NCBI RefSeq assembly: GCF_009730915.1
Contig: NC_052475.1
Span: forward strand, 20,394,285-20,458,284
Reading direction: 5' to 3'
Source of the DNA: Dioscorea cayenensis subsp. rotundata
Lineage: Eukaryota; Streptophyta; Magnoliopsida; Dioscoreales; Dioscoreaceae
DNA: 64,000 bases
The translations under genes and the position numbers were made by a program. The notes under the pieces were generated by a model. It worked only from the letters and a program-made list of their open reading frames with translations, had not been told where the DNA came from and made no database searches. Below, piece by piece: positions 36,201 through 48,302 of the stretch (positions are counted from its first letter, which is position 1; every line of letters begins with the position of its first letter).

Positions 36201-38091
36201 AGGTAAATGCTCTATTTACAATGAACATTCCCCATGTAGCATTTTATAGGTCGCTGATGAGGGAATGATATTTTCAGGCTTTATGTCGGGGTTATCCTTC
36301 AGAATTTGCATCATATTTCCATTACTGCCGATCTCTCCGCTTTGATGATAAACCAGATTATGCATATCTTAAGAGAATTTTCCGTGACCTTTTTATCCGT
36401 GAAGGTCTGTTTCTTTGAATTTGTGGTTTCATGGAAAACGGGAGAAGGAAAATTAAAGAGCTGGAGTGTGTGTCTAATTACTTAAGCTGTTAATTACTCT
36501 GAAGTGTAACTGTGATTTGGTATGCCTCTCTCTGTGCAGGATTTCAATTTGACTATGTTTTTGACTGGACTATCTTGAAGTATCAGCAGTCACAAATGGC
36601 TGGTGCTCCTTCACGCGTTCTTGTAAGATAATTCAATGCTTCTATTTTTACTCTTTTTTTTAATATACAATCTTATTTTCATTGTTCTTTCCTTTTTAGG
36701 GTTCTGGAATTGGAACCAGCTCTGGAATGGCACCAGCTGTTCCCAACATGGATAGGCAGCAAGGTAGTTTCCAAGTTTCTAGATGAATGGTGTTAGCATA
36801 TCTATTGGATATTTTCTTTCATCACTTCTTACTTTCTTTTTGTCTGATCAATGGAAAAACCATAGAAATCTCACTTCATTTCCTCATCTGCTTTTTGTTT
36901 TTAATTATTTATCTGTTTTCATTTTATTTCTTTTGCTACTTCACATTTTGCCTACGTAAAATTCATGTTGTGAGGAATACCTAATAGTCTTCATGTTCTT
37001 CAAGATCTCTCTGCCAGGTTAATTTTAATACTTTCCTGATTCTTTCTTTATGATTAGGCTATGAGGAAGGAAGAACTAATTTGTCTTCAACAGATCCTTC
37101 TCGTCGTCGTATTTTTGCTCCAGCTGGAAATACTGGCAGCTCTTCCAAGCAGAAGAATCCAGTGGGTGGTGAATCAGTTGTTTCTAAAGAAGCTATGGTC
37201 AGTCTCTGTCATTCTTTGTTTGTACTTTGTCATATATATTGTGTGGATCCAGTGAGTAATTGCTGGTGGCTTCGACTTGTATACATATATTTTATGGATG
37301 GTTGGCCTAGAAGTCGCTTCAAGTTTTGATTGAAAGTGGTATGTCGATAATCCTAAAGCTAAAGACAACATGCCGACTATCTCAAGAATAACTGATTAAG
37401 TTCTTGATGATTATGTAGCAATTGAGATTTTGATTTCCTTGAGCTTCCCTTTGCTGCAACCTAGCTTTTTATTAGCACTCTCTTTTATCAAGATTTTCTT
37501 CATCTTTATACCAACCTTTTCTTTGGAAAGTTATGAAATTCTGTAATTTTTTTTTTCAACTAAGCTTGTTCTGTGCATATGTCATTATTTCTCTGGTTCT
37601 TTGTTTATAGTTTCTGTAAAAATGTGCTGCTTCATGGTGTGTGGCTTCTCAAATAACTAGGATGTGATATATCAATTGGACCAATTTTGAACGGGAATTA
37701 TTTGATTATTCTCTTTTAGGTTTTTTCTACTTTTCACTGTGACAGAACTTCATTATTTCTCATGCTCCTGACCTTGAATGAAATTTGCATGTAGTTGTCC
37801 AGTTTAACCTTCTTTGGCCGTTCAAGTGGATCTGCAAGGCGAGCTGCTGTTTCTAGCAGCCGGGACGTAATGGCTGGCAATGAGGGAGAACAATCACGTA
37901 CTCGTGCCACTGAAGCAAGCCCAGGAAACTTCCGCAAATTCTCAGGCCCTCAGAGAAGTTCACCAGTTGCATCTGCAGAGCCCAGGCGCACTACTTCTGG
38001 TAGGCATCCATCAAACATCAAAACCTATGAATCTACTCTTAAAGGTATCGAGCATCTAAATTTCGATGGCAATGAGAAGTATCACTATTAG
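33233..38091 (+). CDS. casein kinase I (CK1-like) Ser/Thr kinase, 14 coding exons
   Basis: Exons: 33233-33308, 33417-33457, 34627-34696, 34788-34936, 35013-35108, 35199-35269, 35702-35763, 35958-36021, 36118-36202, 36278-36404, 36540-36622, 36700-36763, 37058-37197, 37795-38091. All phases join: 474 codons plus stop. The kinase domain is at about residues 9-280: Gly loop IGSGSFGEI (15-23), VAIK Lys38, HRDIKPDNF with Asp128, DFG at 149-151, all at the standard CK1 positions. The [12 protein letters not shown] segment and [12 protein letters not shown] stretch are CK1 hallmarks. The tail from about 300 is Ser/Arg/Gly-rich, as in plant CKL proteins, and likely governs localisation and autophosphorylation. 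All key residues are present and the gene looks intact. I cannot say which numbered CKL paralogue it is. Confidence 0.95.
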
Positions 38092-38664
38092 AACCAGTAG
38101 CTGAGCAGACTCTTCTATGTAAGAAGACTGAAAATGGGGCGTGAAATTCAGATTTGTTCAGCGCCCGATGGGGCAGAAGCCAATTGAAATGGTGATAAGG
38201 GGGGTTTATTTTGGGAGCCATGAAAGCTGAACAATGTTGAGGCTATGTTTATATGTATGTGAGTGAGAATCCACTTCTTTATTATTTTCTATTTTTATGA
38301 TAGATAGCCAAGGGCTGAATACTGTTTTCATATTACATATTCAAATACACTGCAGACATGAAACTTTAAAGACATTGTGTACTTGCCAATTGGAGCACTT
38401 ATTATCTTGTTCTGATCAATGGGTAGGATCTGTGTTATTGTGATGTTGTCATGCATGTTTCTTTTTGGAAATTAGAGGTAAAGGAACAAGAATAAAAGTT
38501 CTTTTTTATCGTCAAAAATGGAAGACAGCATACAATCTCTTCATTTTTCATTTGTCCTACATGAAGCAAAACATTGCCGATAAAGTTACAAAGCTGTGTT
38601 TTATGTACATAGATATATCCTTGATCTCCAGCAGCAATAGCAATGGATGAAAAATCCGATACTC
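38092..38664. other. convergent 3' intergenic region
   Basis: It lies between the stop codons of the casein kinase gene (+) and the membrane-protein gene (-). The first part should be the kinase 3' untranslated region. There is no further gene. Confidence 0.6.
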
Positions 38665-39357
38665 TCAGGAAGGTTGGCTATCATTATTTGCAAATGAGCT
38701 TGATCGGGATGGCGGCACCAAGCTCATTGTCCTTTTATGGTAGTTCTTTTGCCGGTTCCCCTTCTCATCAAAGACAGGTACATCTTCATCATCGTCGCTC
38801 TCAACGCGACATTTCTCACCAAGGATTATTGTCTTCTTCCATAAGGAATCCTCCCCCATCACTGTCTTCTCATGCCTGTCTCTTCTACATGTTTTGATCT
38901 TTGACAATCCTTCATGTAGTTTTAATCCTTCAGGAATTCTCAAGCTATGGCTTCGCCTCGAATGGCTTTTCTTGATCAGAGGAATAGGACCATGTGTTAC
39001 TACGTACATCGGCGGCATTGGAAGTGGAGGTGGCAGTGGAGGTGGTGTTTCTTCTTGACATTCCATGTCAATAGCTTCAATGGTGTTGGCAGTGATGGTT
39101 GTTATCACCGGAGGCAATTGCTCCAACATGGTATCATTAGCATTTTCTGCCACGATATCATCCGCATTTTCTGTTGATCTGTCTATTGTTATTGATGGTG
39201 ATGGTTTGAAAGGTGGCTCTTGTTTTGGTCGTCGGAAGAGTGAAACACATAGTGAGGTGAGGATACTGACGGCAGCCACGATCCATAAGGCGAGGAGTGG
39301 AAGTGCAAGTGATGGATGTGTCGATGCAATGGATTCTGAAGGTATGTTTCTTCCCAT
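38665..39357 (-). CDS. single-exon protein of unknown function with one membrane segment
   Basis: 230 codons from ATG at 39357 with no intron needed. Residues ~17-41 are strongly hydrophobic (LALPLLALWIVAAVSILTSL) and look like one transmembrane helix or uncleaved signal anchor. It is followed by FRRPKQEPP, a basic cytosolic-side flank. The remainder is hydrophilic and low-complexity: a Pro tract near 107-120 (PPPLPPPLPMPP), a Ser/Arg/His-rich stretch (KKSHSRRSHSLR) and an acidic patch SDDDEDVPVFDE. I do not recognise a family. Long uninterrupted frame and codon use suggest a real gene. Its start region was duplicated to 48305-48560, where the frame is broken. Confidence 0.7.
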   Translation of the reverse strand: MGRNIPSESIASTHPSLALPLLALWIVAAVSILTSLCVSLFRRPKQEPPFKPSPSITIDRSTENADDIVAENANDTMLEQLPPVITTITANTIEAIDMECQEETPPPLPPPLPMPPMYVVTHGPIPLIKKSHSRRSHSLRIPEGLKLHEGLSKIKTCRRDRHEKTVMGEDSLWKKTIILGEKCRVESDDDEDVPVFDEKGNRQKNYHKRTMSLVPPSRSSSFANNDSQPS

Positions 39358-39599
39358 GTGTTCTTCCTTTTCTTCTTTGTATCATCTCCTCTGAAATCTG
39401 AATTTGATGTAAAGAGATGGCAAAATTGTAAGTTGAGATGTTTCGGTCCTTCCTGTTCTCTTCTTGTGGTTCTGAGAGATTTTAGTTATTTCTGTCCAGC
39501 AATCAAGGACAGATACCAAATAAGGCGTATTTCGGTTATAAGACCAAATAAACTCAGACAAGACATGTTTTCAACTGAATACATTCATTAAAACATGTT

Positions 39600-41997
39600 T
39601 CAAAATTTCATGTTAATACATTCCTCCCTCACATTGTCAAACAGCTCTGTACTGATGTATCGCTCACCGCCACTCGCAAAGACGGTCACAATCATCTTCC
39701 CCTTGTTTTCTGCTCTTGATGCAACCTGTAAATGTTTGATCGAGTCCAAAGATATTACATTTATGTTTATTGTATTTGCAGGCAATAATAGATGACCGAC
39801 CTTGAGGCAGGCTGCCAAATTGGCTCCTGAAGATATACCGACAAGAATGCCTTCTTCCCGAGCAATCCTTCTCGCATTTGCCATCGCTTCTTCTGTCGTC
39901 ACAGTGATGATTTCGTCAAGATATGATGTATCCAAGTTCACTGGTACAAAACCTGGACTGAGACCTTGTATGTTGTGTGGTCCTGGTTTTCCACCTATGA
40001 ACATATGCCGATAGATCATGTACATGGCAATGTGATTAGCTGAACATCGTCATGGTTTGTTCAATTTGAATTGAAAATATAAAGATAAAGTTTTACCTGA
40101 AATAACAGGGCTTTCTGCAGGTTCAACACAAATGATCTTCAGATCAGGGTTTTTCATCTTGAGATATCGACCGGCACCGGTTAGAGTACCACCCGAGCCG
40201 GAACCATACACTAATATGTCTACTTTTCCTGCTGTATCTTTCCATATTTCGGGTCCTGAAAGTTGAGTTCATTATCAAACTTGGTACAATACAAACCAAA
40301 CAGTGAAATGCAAATTTAAATTAAACAAACATGTTTTACGCACTTGAAAGTATGTGATGAACTATTCGAATTAATACGAAAGTGGTGAAAATTTACCGGT
40401 TCCCGTGAAGTGTGCTTCTGGATTTGCTGGATTAGCAAACTGATCAAGAACGTAAACATTTGGATCGCTTTCTTTCAGTTGCTCAATCCTTCTAATTTGT
40501 TCTTGAAAGCCGAGTTTCGGATCTGTCATTGAGCACACCTAAGTAAGAGTACGATAACGTACATTACATTGAATGTTTATTGTTCAATGCATGCTGATTA
40601 TTATCAGAACTAAAAATGCTAAAATTAATGACATATTTAGTCAGAACTTTATGATGTTATGGATATAGTCATCTTTGCTTAATTAAAATTATGAAAATGG
40701 TAGTTTCTAACTAGTTTCTGAACTAATCAATGTTCGATAATGGTCACAAACGTCACAAATTCTCGAAGATACTACGATTGAAATATTGATACACTAGACA
40801 AACACAAGAATGCACTGTGATTCCTATCATAAATATAAATGAACAGAACAATATTTAGTAATACCTCTCACCTGTAATTAAAACTTCAGCACCCAAATAT
40901 TTCAATAGCATCCGTTTATCAATCGAAAAATGAGCTTGCATAACTGCGATGAATCGGTAACCTTTTCTGATTGCAATATATGCCAAACCGATCCCAAGAT
41001 TTCCACTGGTTGGCTCTGCAAGTGTAGTAACACCGGGTTTTATGACACCTTTCTTTTCTGCATCTTCTATCATTCTACAAACCAATAATCATACGAGATT
41101 AGAATTGAAATTAGAAGAGTAATACCTCCAAATCATATCGGCCAAATGTTTATATATATATAACAACCAAAATTGAGTGGCAACATACCTTAGCGCACTT
41201 CGGTCTTTAATAGAAGAAAGAGGTTGATAAGATTCAAGCTTTCCGACAATTCTAATATCCAATCCTTCATTTTGAACAATATGTTTCAGTTCTACCAGTG
41301 GTGTCCAGCCCACAAGCTGAAGAAAAATTTACAAACATGAGAAATTTCTATCCATTATTTGATTAACTACAATACTAACAAGTAAAATATTATGTAAAAT
41401 ATTATTTATTAGTATCATTCATCAGTACCATGAGATCTTACTGAGATGAAAGAAACCAGAAATAATGCTTTGTATTGCAATTCATTTAGATCTCTTTAAT
41501 CATATGGACCTTCCAAACATTCATAAAAAACACTTAATTGAACTTCCAGAAGAACAATATTAAGAAAGAACTCAAGATGATGAACACCAACTATGGAATA
41601 GAAGCAACTGAAGAATCACAAAAGAAGAGAGTGAAAAGGAATCAGCAGAGGTAGCTAGGAAAACACACAATTAAGCATAAATAAGAAGCAAAAGATAATT
41701 ATCTTTGATCATACAAACTTTCTAAACATTCTTGAAAATCACTGAGAACAACATAAACAAAGAACCATAAATGATTTGACTGTGGAGCTTGAAACACCTG
41801 CAGATTCAAATCAACATACAGGCGCTGGAAAGAAGTAGAGGCAGTTATGGAAACAACACAAGCAAGCACCAAAAGTAAAACTATAAATCAAAAGACAAGT
41901 ATAGATGAAGTACCTGAGTGATATCTGAAGCTATATTCTCCCTTCCATCTCCCTCATCTGAAGGAAAAAGTGTAGGAAGACCTTTAACCTCTTCCAT
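39600..41997 (-). CDS. cysteine-synthase-family (O-acetylserine(thiol)lyase-like) enzyme, paralogue 1
   Basis: A fold-type II PLP enzyme of the beta-substituted alanine synthase group, whose classic reaction joins O-acetylserine and sulfide. Exons (- strand, first to last): 41997-41914, 41316-41189, 41074-40872, 40522-40397, 40255-40097, 39994-39801, 39725-39600; 339 codons plus stop. Schiff-base Lys65 sits in [13 protein letters not shown]-phosphate loop GSGSGGT and the ISSGAN motif are present. Two positions are unusual: the substrate loop reads TSGNLG (93-98) where cysteine synthases have TSGNTG, and the N-terminal motif is GWTPL instead of GNTPL/GKTPL. There is no transit-peptide-like extension, so it is probably cytosolic. 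With these changes it may be a cyanoalanine synthase or another specialised family member. Structure is identical to paralogue 2. Confidence 0.9.
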
Positions 41998-42406
41998 CTC
42001 TCACTTTCTCCAATAACTATTGTGTATCAATGGATCTGAGAAACTTAATCCGTTGGAGAATGGTCCCATACAAAAAAAACATCACACATGTAAAGTAGTG
42101 ATTGGATGACTTGCCATTTTGGAGGTTGTGCTGTCAGCAAGGGAAAAATACAAACAAACAAACAAACATACAAAGGCTTGGGAACCTCAAATTACAACTA
42201 AAAAATACTTAAAATTACAAACATTTACATCATTTTTTTTTTAATTTTTTACTTTTACATTGATTTCCTTCTGGGAATGGCAAAGGCCAACCCTATGATA
42301 GTTTGGAAAGGATCAAGTCATACATCTGGTCTCAACTGAGTTATTCAGTAAAAACTTTTGCATAATGCCAATATTTAATTCCACAACATCAGAATAAAAA
42401 TATCCT
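41998..42406. other. spacer between the two cysteine-synthase paralogues
   Basis: It must hold the promoter and leader of paralogue 1 and the 3' untranslated region of paralogue 2. It contains a (CAAA)n run near 42150-42168 (ACAAACAAACAAACA). No TATA box is obvious. Confidence 0.5.
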
Positions 42407-44076
42407 TCAGAAAGTCATGTTCATGCATTCCTCCCTCACATTGTCAAATAGTTGTGTGCTTATGTATCTCTCACCACCACTGGCGAAGACAGTCACAATC
42501 ATCTTCCCTTTGTTTTCAGCTCTTGCAGCAACCTGCATTTGTCCAATGAAGTCAAAATGAAGACAAAAAAGAATGTTACAAAGTGTATACTTTTCAGTGA
42601 TATTTGAGTACATTATATTTGTTGGCAGTAGACAACAGACCTTGAGGCAGGCAGCCAAATTGGCTCCCGAAGATATACCGACTAGAATACCTTCTTCTCT
42701 AGCAATTCTTCTAGCATTAGTCATTGCTTCTTCAGTGGTCACAGTGATGGTCTCGTCAATATGGGATGTATCCAAGTTTAAAGGTATAATACCTGGACCA
42801 ATACCTTGTATGTTGTGCGGCCCCGGTTTTCCGCCTATACACCATATGGTTAAGAACATGCTCACCAATTATCGGAAATGACAGTTTGTTTAAATCTGAA
42901 TTGTAATCAAATTTGTACCTAAAATGACTGGGCTCTCTGCAGGCTCAACACAAATGACCTTCAGATCCTTGTTTTTCATCTTGAGATATCGCCCAGCACC
43001 GGTTACAGTACCACCTGATCCAGAACCACACACAAATATGTCTACTTTCCCTGCCGTGTCTTTCCATATTTCAGGTCCTGAAAGTCAAAAGAATAGCTTG
43101 CAAAATTGAATTGTGTTTGTATTTGTTGAAACATTCAACATGGTAAGTTAAAGAAGATAATATACCAGTTCCAGTAAAATGTGCATCCGGATTTGCAGGA
43201 TTAGAGAACTGATCAAGAACATAAACATTTGGATCACTTTCCTTCAGCTGCTCCACTTTTTGCATCACTCCCTGAATCCCAAGTTCAGGATCTAACGAAC
43301 AACAACCGAATACAGTGAAAAAAAGAATAAAGAACGTCATTGTAGACTGCAAAGAAAATCACTTACTAGTAATGACAACTTCACCACCCAAATATTTCAA
43401 TAGCATCCACTTATCAACAGAATAATGAGCCGGAATAACTCCGATGAATCGGTAACCTTTCCTTATACCAATATAAGCTAAAGCAATGCCTAGATTTCCA
43501 CTGGTTGGCTCTACCAAAGTGGTAACACCAGGTTTAATCAAACCTTTCTCTTCTGCATCTTCAATCATTCTATAAAAAAAAATTTAATATTCATATAAAC
43601 ACAACAAATTCCCACACAAGAACAGATCAAAATTAAATCAATCATCAAAATCATCAATTTTTGCTAGAAATGATAATTGATACACAAACCTCAGGGCACC
43701 TCTATCTTTAACAGAAGAAAGAGGTTGATAAAATTCAAGCTTCCCAACAATTCTAACATCCAATCCTTCCTTTTGAACAATCTCTTTCAGTTCTACCAGT
43801 GGTGTCCAACCCACAAGCTGATCAAAGGTTCACAAACATGAAAACTATCAAATTTCTCATTACATATCATTTTAGATATCAAATCATCAAACAGTTTCAT
43901 CCATTTGAACTTCAACTCCGTCCAAGCACTGGTCAACAGTAAAATCAACAACAACAAGAGGTAAAATTAGGAATCAAATGAGAATGAATCACCTGAGTGA
44001 TATCAGAGGCAATCTTCTCTGTCTCACTTGCCTCTTTTAGAGCTAAGAGTGAAGGGAGACCTCTCATCTCTTCCAT
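42407..44076 (-). CDS. cysteine-synthase-family enzyme, paralogue 2
   Basis: Exons (- strand, first to last): 44076-43993, 43817-43690, 43569-43367, 43291-43166, 43077-42919, 42834-42641, 42532-42407. Every exon has exactly the length of its counterpart in paralogue 1 (84, 128, 203, 126, 159, 194, 126), giving 339 codons plus stop, so the pair arose by tandem duplication. Introns differ: intron 1 is much shorter (175 against 597 bases). Schiff-base Lys65 lies in [10 protein letters not shown], and it shares the unusual TSGNLG and GWTPL motifs, so these predate the duplication. The PLP-phosphate loop is GSGSGGT. Differences such as HYSVDKW in place of HFSIDKR lie near the active-site entrance. 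The substrate cannot be told from sequence; it appears intact. Confidence 0.9.
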
Positions 44077-45585
44077 CTCTCTCACTCTGCTCTTCTTCTC
44101 AACACAAAAAGTCTACAATCAATTGTCAAACTGAGAGGACATTATCTATGTATCTCTGGATCCGTGATACTTTTCCTTGATTTTGCCTTTTGTTTTGTTT
44201 TGTTTTTTTTTTAAAAGTCTTTTCGGTAATTTTATATTTAAACTACTTTTAGGACATTTTCTTCTCCAATTTTTTTTTTCCCTCTTGATTATTTTTTTCC
44301 TTATTATAGATATTACTAATAGTTCATTCTCCATTCTCCATGTAGATGTAGATATAGATTTTCATAAATAATTCATTGTAGATGTAGACATATTCTGCAC
44401 GTAGATGTAGACATAGATTTTCATGAATAATTCAATGTAGACTTAGATTCAGATTTTTATGCATAATATAAGATAGGCATAAAAAGACAGAAAATTTATA
44501 CCAAATATCTTTGCTTCTATTTGGCTTTTTTTTATTGTATATAATTTACAAAAACAAGAAGGTATATATAGTCATTCAGCATATGAATGAACGGTTGTGA
44601 TTAATTTAATCCAACGGTCCAATACACATTAGTTGGTAAAAAAATAATATTACTAACGGCTTCTATAATAAAAATGTAGATGTTCTGTATTTTTTTTATA
44701 GTGTTGTCAATTACTACAGTAGCCATCCATGATTTCAACAATTGTTTATAACATTTTTATGTTTTTCTATTCCTCATTTTTATATTATTAATTGTTTTTT
44801 GAATCGTTTTATATATTGTTTTTTATATCCTTATTTTTTTCTTTTTTTATTATAATAATTATTATTATTTAAAGAAAAATAGACAACCCACATCAGAGAG
44901 ATGTATATATACTCAAAGTTAATTTCTCAACACCCCTGTATTCTCACGTGACAGGAATAAAACCCTCGATCTCTAACATATAAGTCAAATGTTTTAATCA
45001 TTGATTATTTTTATGATGACTTAATTATTTTTTCAAATCTCAAATTGTTGGGTTACTTTTCCATGGGCTTATAAATCTTTTTATCCTTTCCATCTGATAT
45101 CTCCAACAAAAATGGCATACTAAATGGGGCCAAGCAAAATTATATGTACTTTATGGTCCTTTGCAATTTATTGCACATATAAGATCTTCATGTCCTTTTC
45201 TGTTTGCATGCATGCATGCCATTGTAAAATAGTTCTATTGCATATAGGACTTGTGATAAAATTATATATACAACTAGTAAACATTCGGTCAGAACTTCAA
45301 AGAAAATATGAAAAGAGTAAAATTAAATAAAATTTTATTACTGAGTGAATCAGTATAGGAGAAAATAAAAGTGAAAAACAGTTGTCAGTGGGTTGGAAGT
45401 TTGGAAGTTTTGGAAAATATACAAAGCTTGCAGTTTCTTCCCATTTGGCAAGTACTAGGACATATGAATACTTCTCTAGCTGTCTACCACTACATATCTA
45501 TGAATTACCTAAATATTTTATATAACTTTTTAAATCTTAATAAGATAAATACTTGGTGATACAATATGTAAGTATTTTAAATAAG
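44077..45585. other. intergenic AT-rich DNA upstream of paralogue 2
   Basis: The ~100 bases nearest the gene are its CT-rich (on the sense strand GA-rich) leader. The rest is AT-rich without a recognisable gene. It includes the short repeat at 44338-44466 and an imperfect GCATGCATGC run near 45205. Confidence 0.5.
44338..44466. repeat. degenerate ~33-bp tandem repeat
   Basis: About four head-to-tail units of the theme TGTAGATGTAGACATAGATTTTCATGAATAATTCA, the second one shortened. No known family. Confidence 0.75.
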
Positions 45586-46679
45586 AGAAAATTACTGTTT
45601 ACCTTTTGTGAATTTCAAAAATTCCCAAACAGCCCCTCTAATTTTGGCAAACTCCGGACAATTCTTCCGTTATTGTTTAACTTCCGTTTTACCCCCTACT
45701 GTTCACTTGAAATGTGACCATGTTATGAAATTCTATTTTTGCTCTTAAAAATGACGGGAAAAAAGGGACACTCACATCATGTCCAATCTTTATACATACA
45801 ATTTTGCATTTTTTTGTTGCCTTTTGTCAAACAAAGTTTAGAAGGCTCATCACATCTTCTTCTTCTTATTGTCCTCATTTGGTTTGTTATATTTGAATTC
45901 TGCCGGTTTTTTGATAAGGTGAGAATTTTTTCGAATCGAGGGCTATTGTTCACGGAGCTAACTTCTTGGGAATTGGTGTTAGCTTAGCTGAGATATGTGA
46001 GCGATTGGGTCTTGATGTTCCCCGTGTCAGGGTGAAGTTTATCACCCAATGGATATAAAATGGTTTGTCCAATAGAAAACAAGGTTGATTTCCAGTGGAT
46101 GTGCCATTGTTGATCTTGTCGAGACAAACGCTGTGCTATTGTCGAATCCTACTGAAAACGAGTTTTTCTCGTTGTAAGATTCTTCTCTTTTATGTTTATC
46201 TAGTTGTATAAGTTGATTACCGTTTAACGTCGATGCATCATGTTTAAATACATTATTTTTATATTTAACAATTGTCTTCTTCGTTTAATTTATATGTCAG
46301 TATTTAACTATTTGCATTACCGTTTAAAATTTTAATGTATCATTTAAACATTATGTCTCTGCTTAAAATATTTTCTTTTCCGTTTAAACTGAAGTGTTGC
46401 CAGGTGGCCAATGGCAAATTTATGGTATCTCGTGCACAAGAATTAATGACGGCATTAAATTCTATCTCGTTAATGAGAAAAGCTCGGTCCCTCGTGCGTT
46501 TCCATTTTGTTTTCTCGGATCTGAAGCGTCAACCGGCTTACGGACTTCACACCATAAATGAGAAAGATGACCACTTCCCCTGAACACCCCCTCCTCCTCA
46601 TCCTCTGCTTCTTCTCGGATGAGTTTCATCTTCATGTGTCCAGGATATTCGTTTAAAGGATGTGTCATGATCATCCTCT

Positions 46680-47165
46680 TCTGGAGAATCAATCACGCAA
46701 CAAGTTAAACTTTCTTTTCAAGTTCAAGTCAAAAAGCCCGCCTAATTGCCTGAATGCGGAGGATGATGGGCAACAATTTAGCGGGCATTTTGACTTGATC
46801 AGGACAAGAAAGTTTTCGCGCATTGCTTGATTGCGGAGGATTCTCCGGAGAGGGTGACCATGACGCGTACTTTAAAACGAAATTGATATTTATCACTTGA
46901 GAATTGTTCTCATCGTTTAAAAACTTTTCCTTAGTGTGCAAATATTATTGTCTGTGTTTAACTCATAGTATCTTCGCTTCATTCAGAACACAAGTTAAAC
47001 TATCTATTGTTAACTAGGTCGAAATACCCGCGTAATTGCCTTAATGCGTGGATTCTCCAGCGGAGGAGGACGGGCGTTTCGACTTAGTCAAGAAAAGAAA
47101 GTTTAACTATCTTTTCACTTATTGCTTGATTGCGGAGGATTCTCCAGAGGAGGATGACAATGACA
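46680..47165. repeat. two tandem hairpin modules in MULE copy C
   Basis: Module 1 (about 46686-46862): left arm AAACTTTCTTTTC..TTCAAGTCAAAA-GCCCGC..AATTG, loop around TGCGGAGGATGATGGGC, right arm AGCGGGCATTTTGACTTGAT..AAGAAAGTTTTC. Module 2 (about 46990-47160) has a related arm pair with GTCGAAATACCCGC on the left and GGGCGTTTCGACTTAGTC on the right. Copy A has one such module at 7585-7805. Confidence 0.75.
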
Positions 47166-47419
47166 CATCAATTATATTTAAATTGTTTAACTGCCTTTTT
47201 TAACTGTTCGTGTTCTATGTTGTACATGTTCAAGTTGATGCGCATGTTATGCAACCGCCATGAGCATTCGAAGATACAAATACTTGTTGAGGAAAGCCGA
47301 AATCTCAATAGACGAACTAGGATAGACTCGCAAGTGTCTGATGTCCGTGAAGACATTGTAAATGTTGTGGATGTTGTAAATGTTGTAAATATTTTATTTG
47401 AAATGAAACAAACGTATCT

Positions 47420-48185
47420 GAGTGTGAACTTTTGATATTTAATCAGAGACCATTGTAAATGTTTAAATATTTTAAATGAAACTTATTTGAGTGTCAACTT
47501 TTAATATTTAAACATTTTTAGAAACAAAAAAGGGCATTGTAAACAAACAAAATGTTAAACAAAATCGCCTTACTACTTAAATAGTGACAACGGTGTTTAA
47601 ACAAAAAATATATATGTTTAAATAGTGACAACGGTTTAAACAAAAAAATAAATATGTTTAACCAATATACAAATTATTTAAACAGTGAACTGATAGTTTA
47701 AAGAATATATATATAATTGTTTAAACATAAAAGGTTGACGTTTAAACAGAGACCCATGAGTTATCCAAGAGGATTGATGGAATGTCTGTAACAGAATATT
47801 TTCGAAAAAAATCCATCTTCAACACGATGTCGCAGAAAGCATTCAATTTAAATAATCACATATATTTTAAAACAGTTAAATCAAAATATTTAAATGGTTT
47901 ACATATTGCTTTAAACAACATAATGTCAGTAACAACATTCAATTTAAACAGTGAACAAGTAAGCTGCTTAAGTGTTCTCTTCATGGAGGCTCTGTCAGTG
48001 AACACAATGTCAGTAACAACATTCAATTTAAACAATAACATATATTGTTAAACAGTTAAATGATAATATTTAAACGGTTTACATATTTGTTTAAACTATA
48101 TAAAAAGATTTTAAATAATGAACCAATATGTTAAACACTTTATCATATTTGTTAAATATTAAAGATTGATATTTAAACATAGAGA
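47420..48185 (-). repeat. TTTAAAC array, minus polarity (copy C)
   Basis: The longest array in the window: units such as GGTGTTTAAACAAAAAA, ATTTAAACAGTGAAC, GTTTAAACATAAAAGG and GTTTAAACAGAGACCC. A piece containing ATGTCAGTAACAACATTCAATTTAAACA recurs at 47922-47950 and 48006-48035. No coding frame is plausible. Confidence 0.65.
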
Positions 48186-48302
48186 GTCATGATAAGTGGA
48201 GTACTTTCCTTCAAGCGATGACAGGTTGGCTTCTATCGTCACTTGCTTACTTCCCGCCACTTCTCGCTTGCAGTCGACCGGTCGCTTGCAAGGACTTCAC
48301 AC

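Larger units (their letters stand above)
45590..48300 (+). mobile_element. MULE copy C, internally deleted
   Basis: The left end (GAAAATTACTG..CCCCTCTAATTTTGGC) resembles the left end of copy A and the reversed right end of copy B. An N-terminal transposase remnant at about 45950-46190 reads VSLAEICERLGLDVPRVRVKF before the frame breaks. A C-terminal remnant lies at about 47224-47360. The DDE core and SWIM finger are missing, so it depends on a partner for movement. The right terminus is not seen: homology to copy A ends near 48240 and a copy of host gene sequence starts at about 48303. Confidence 0.7.
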
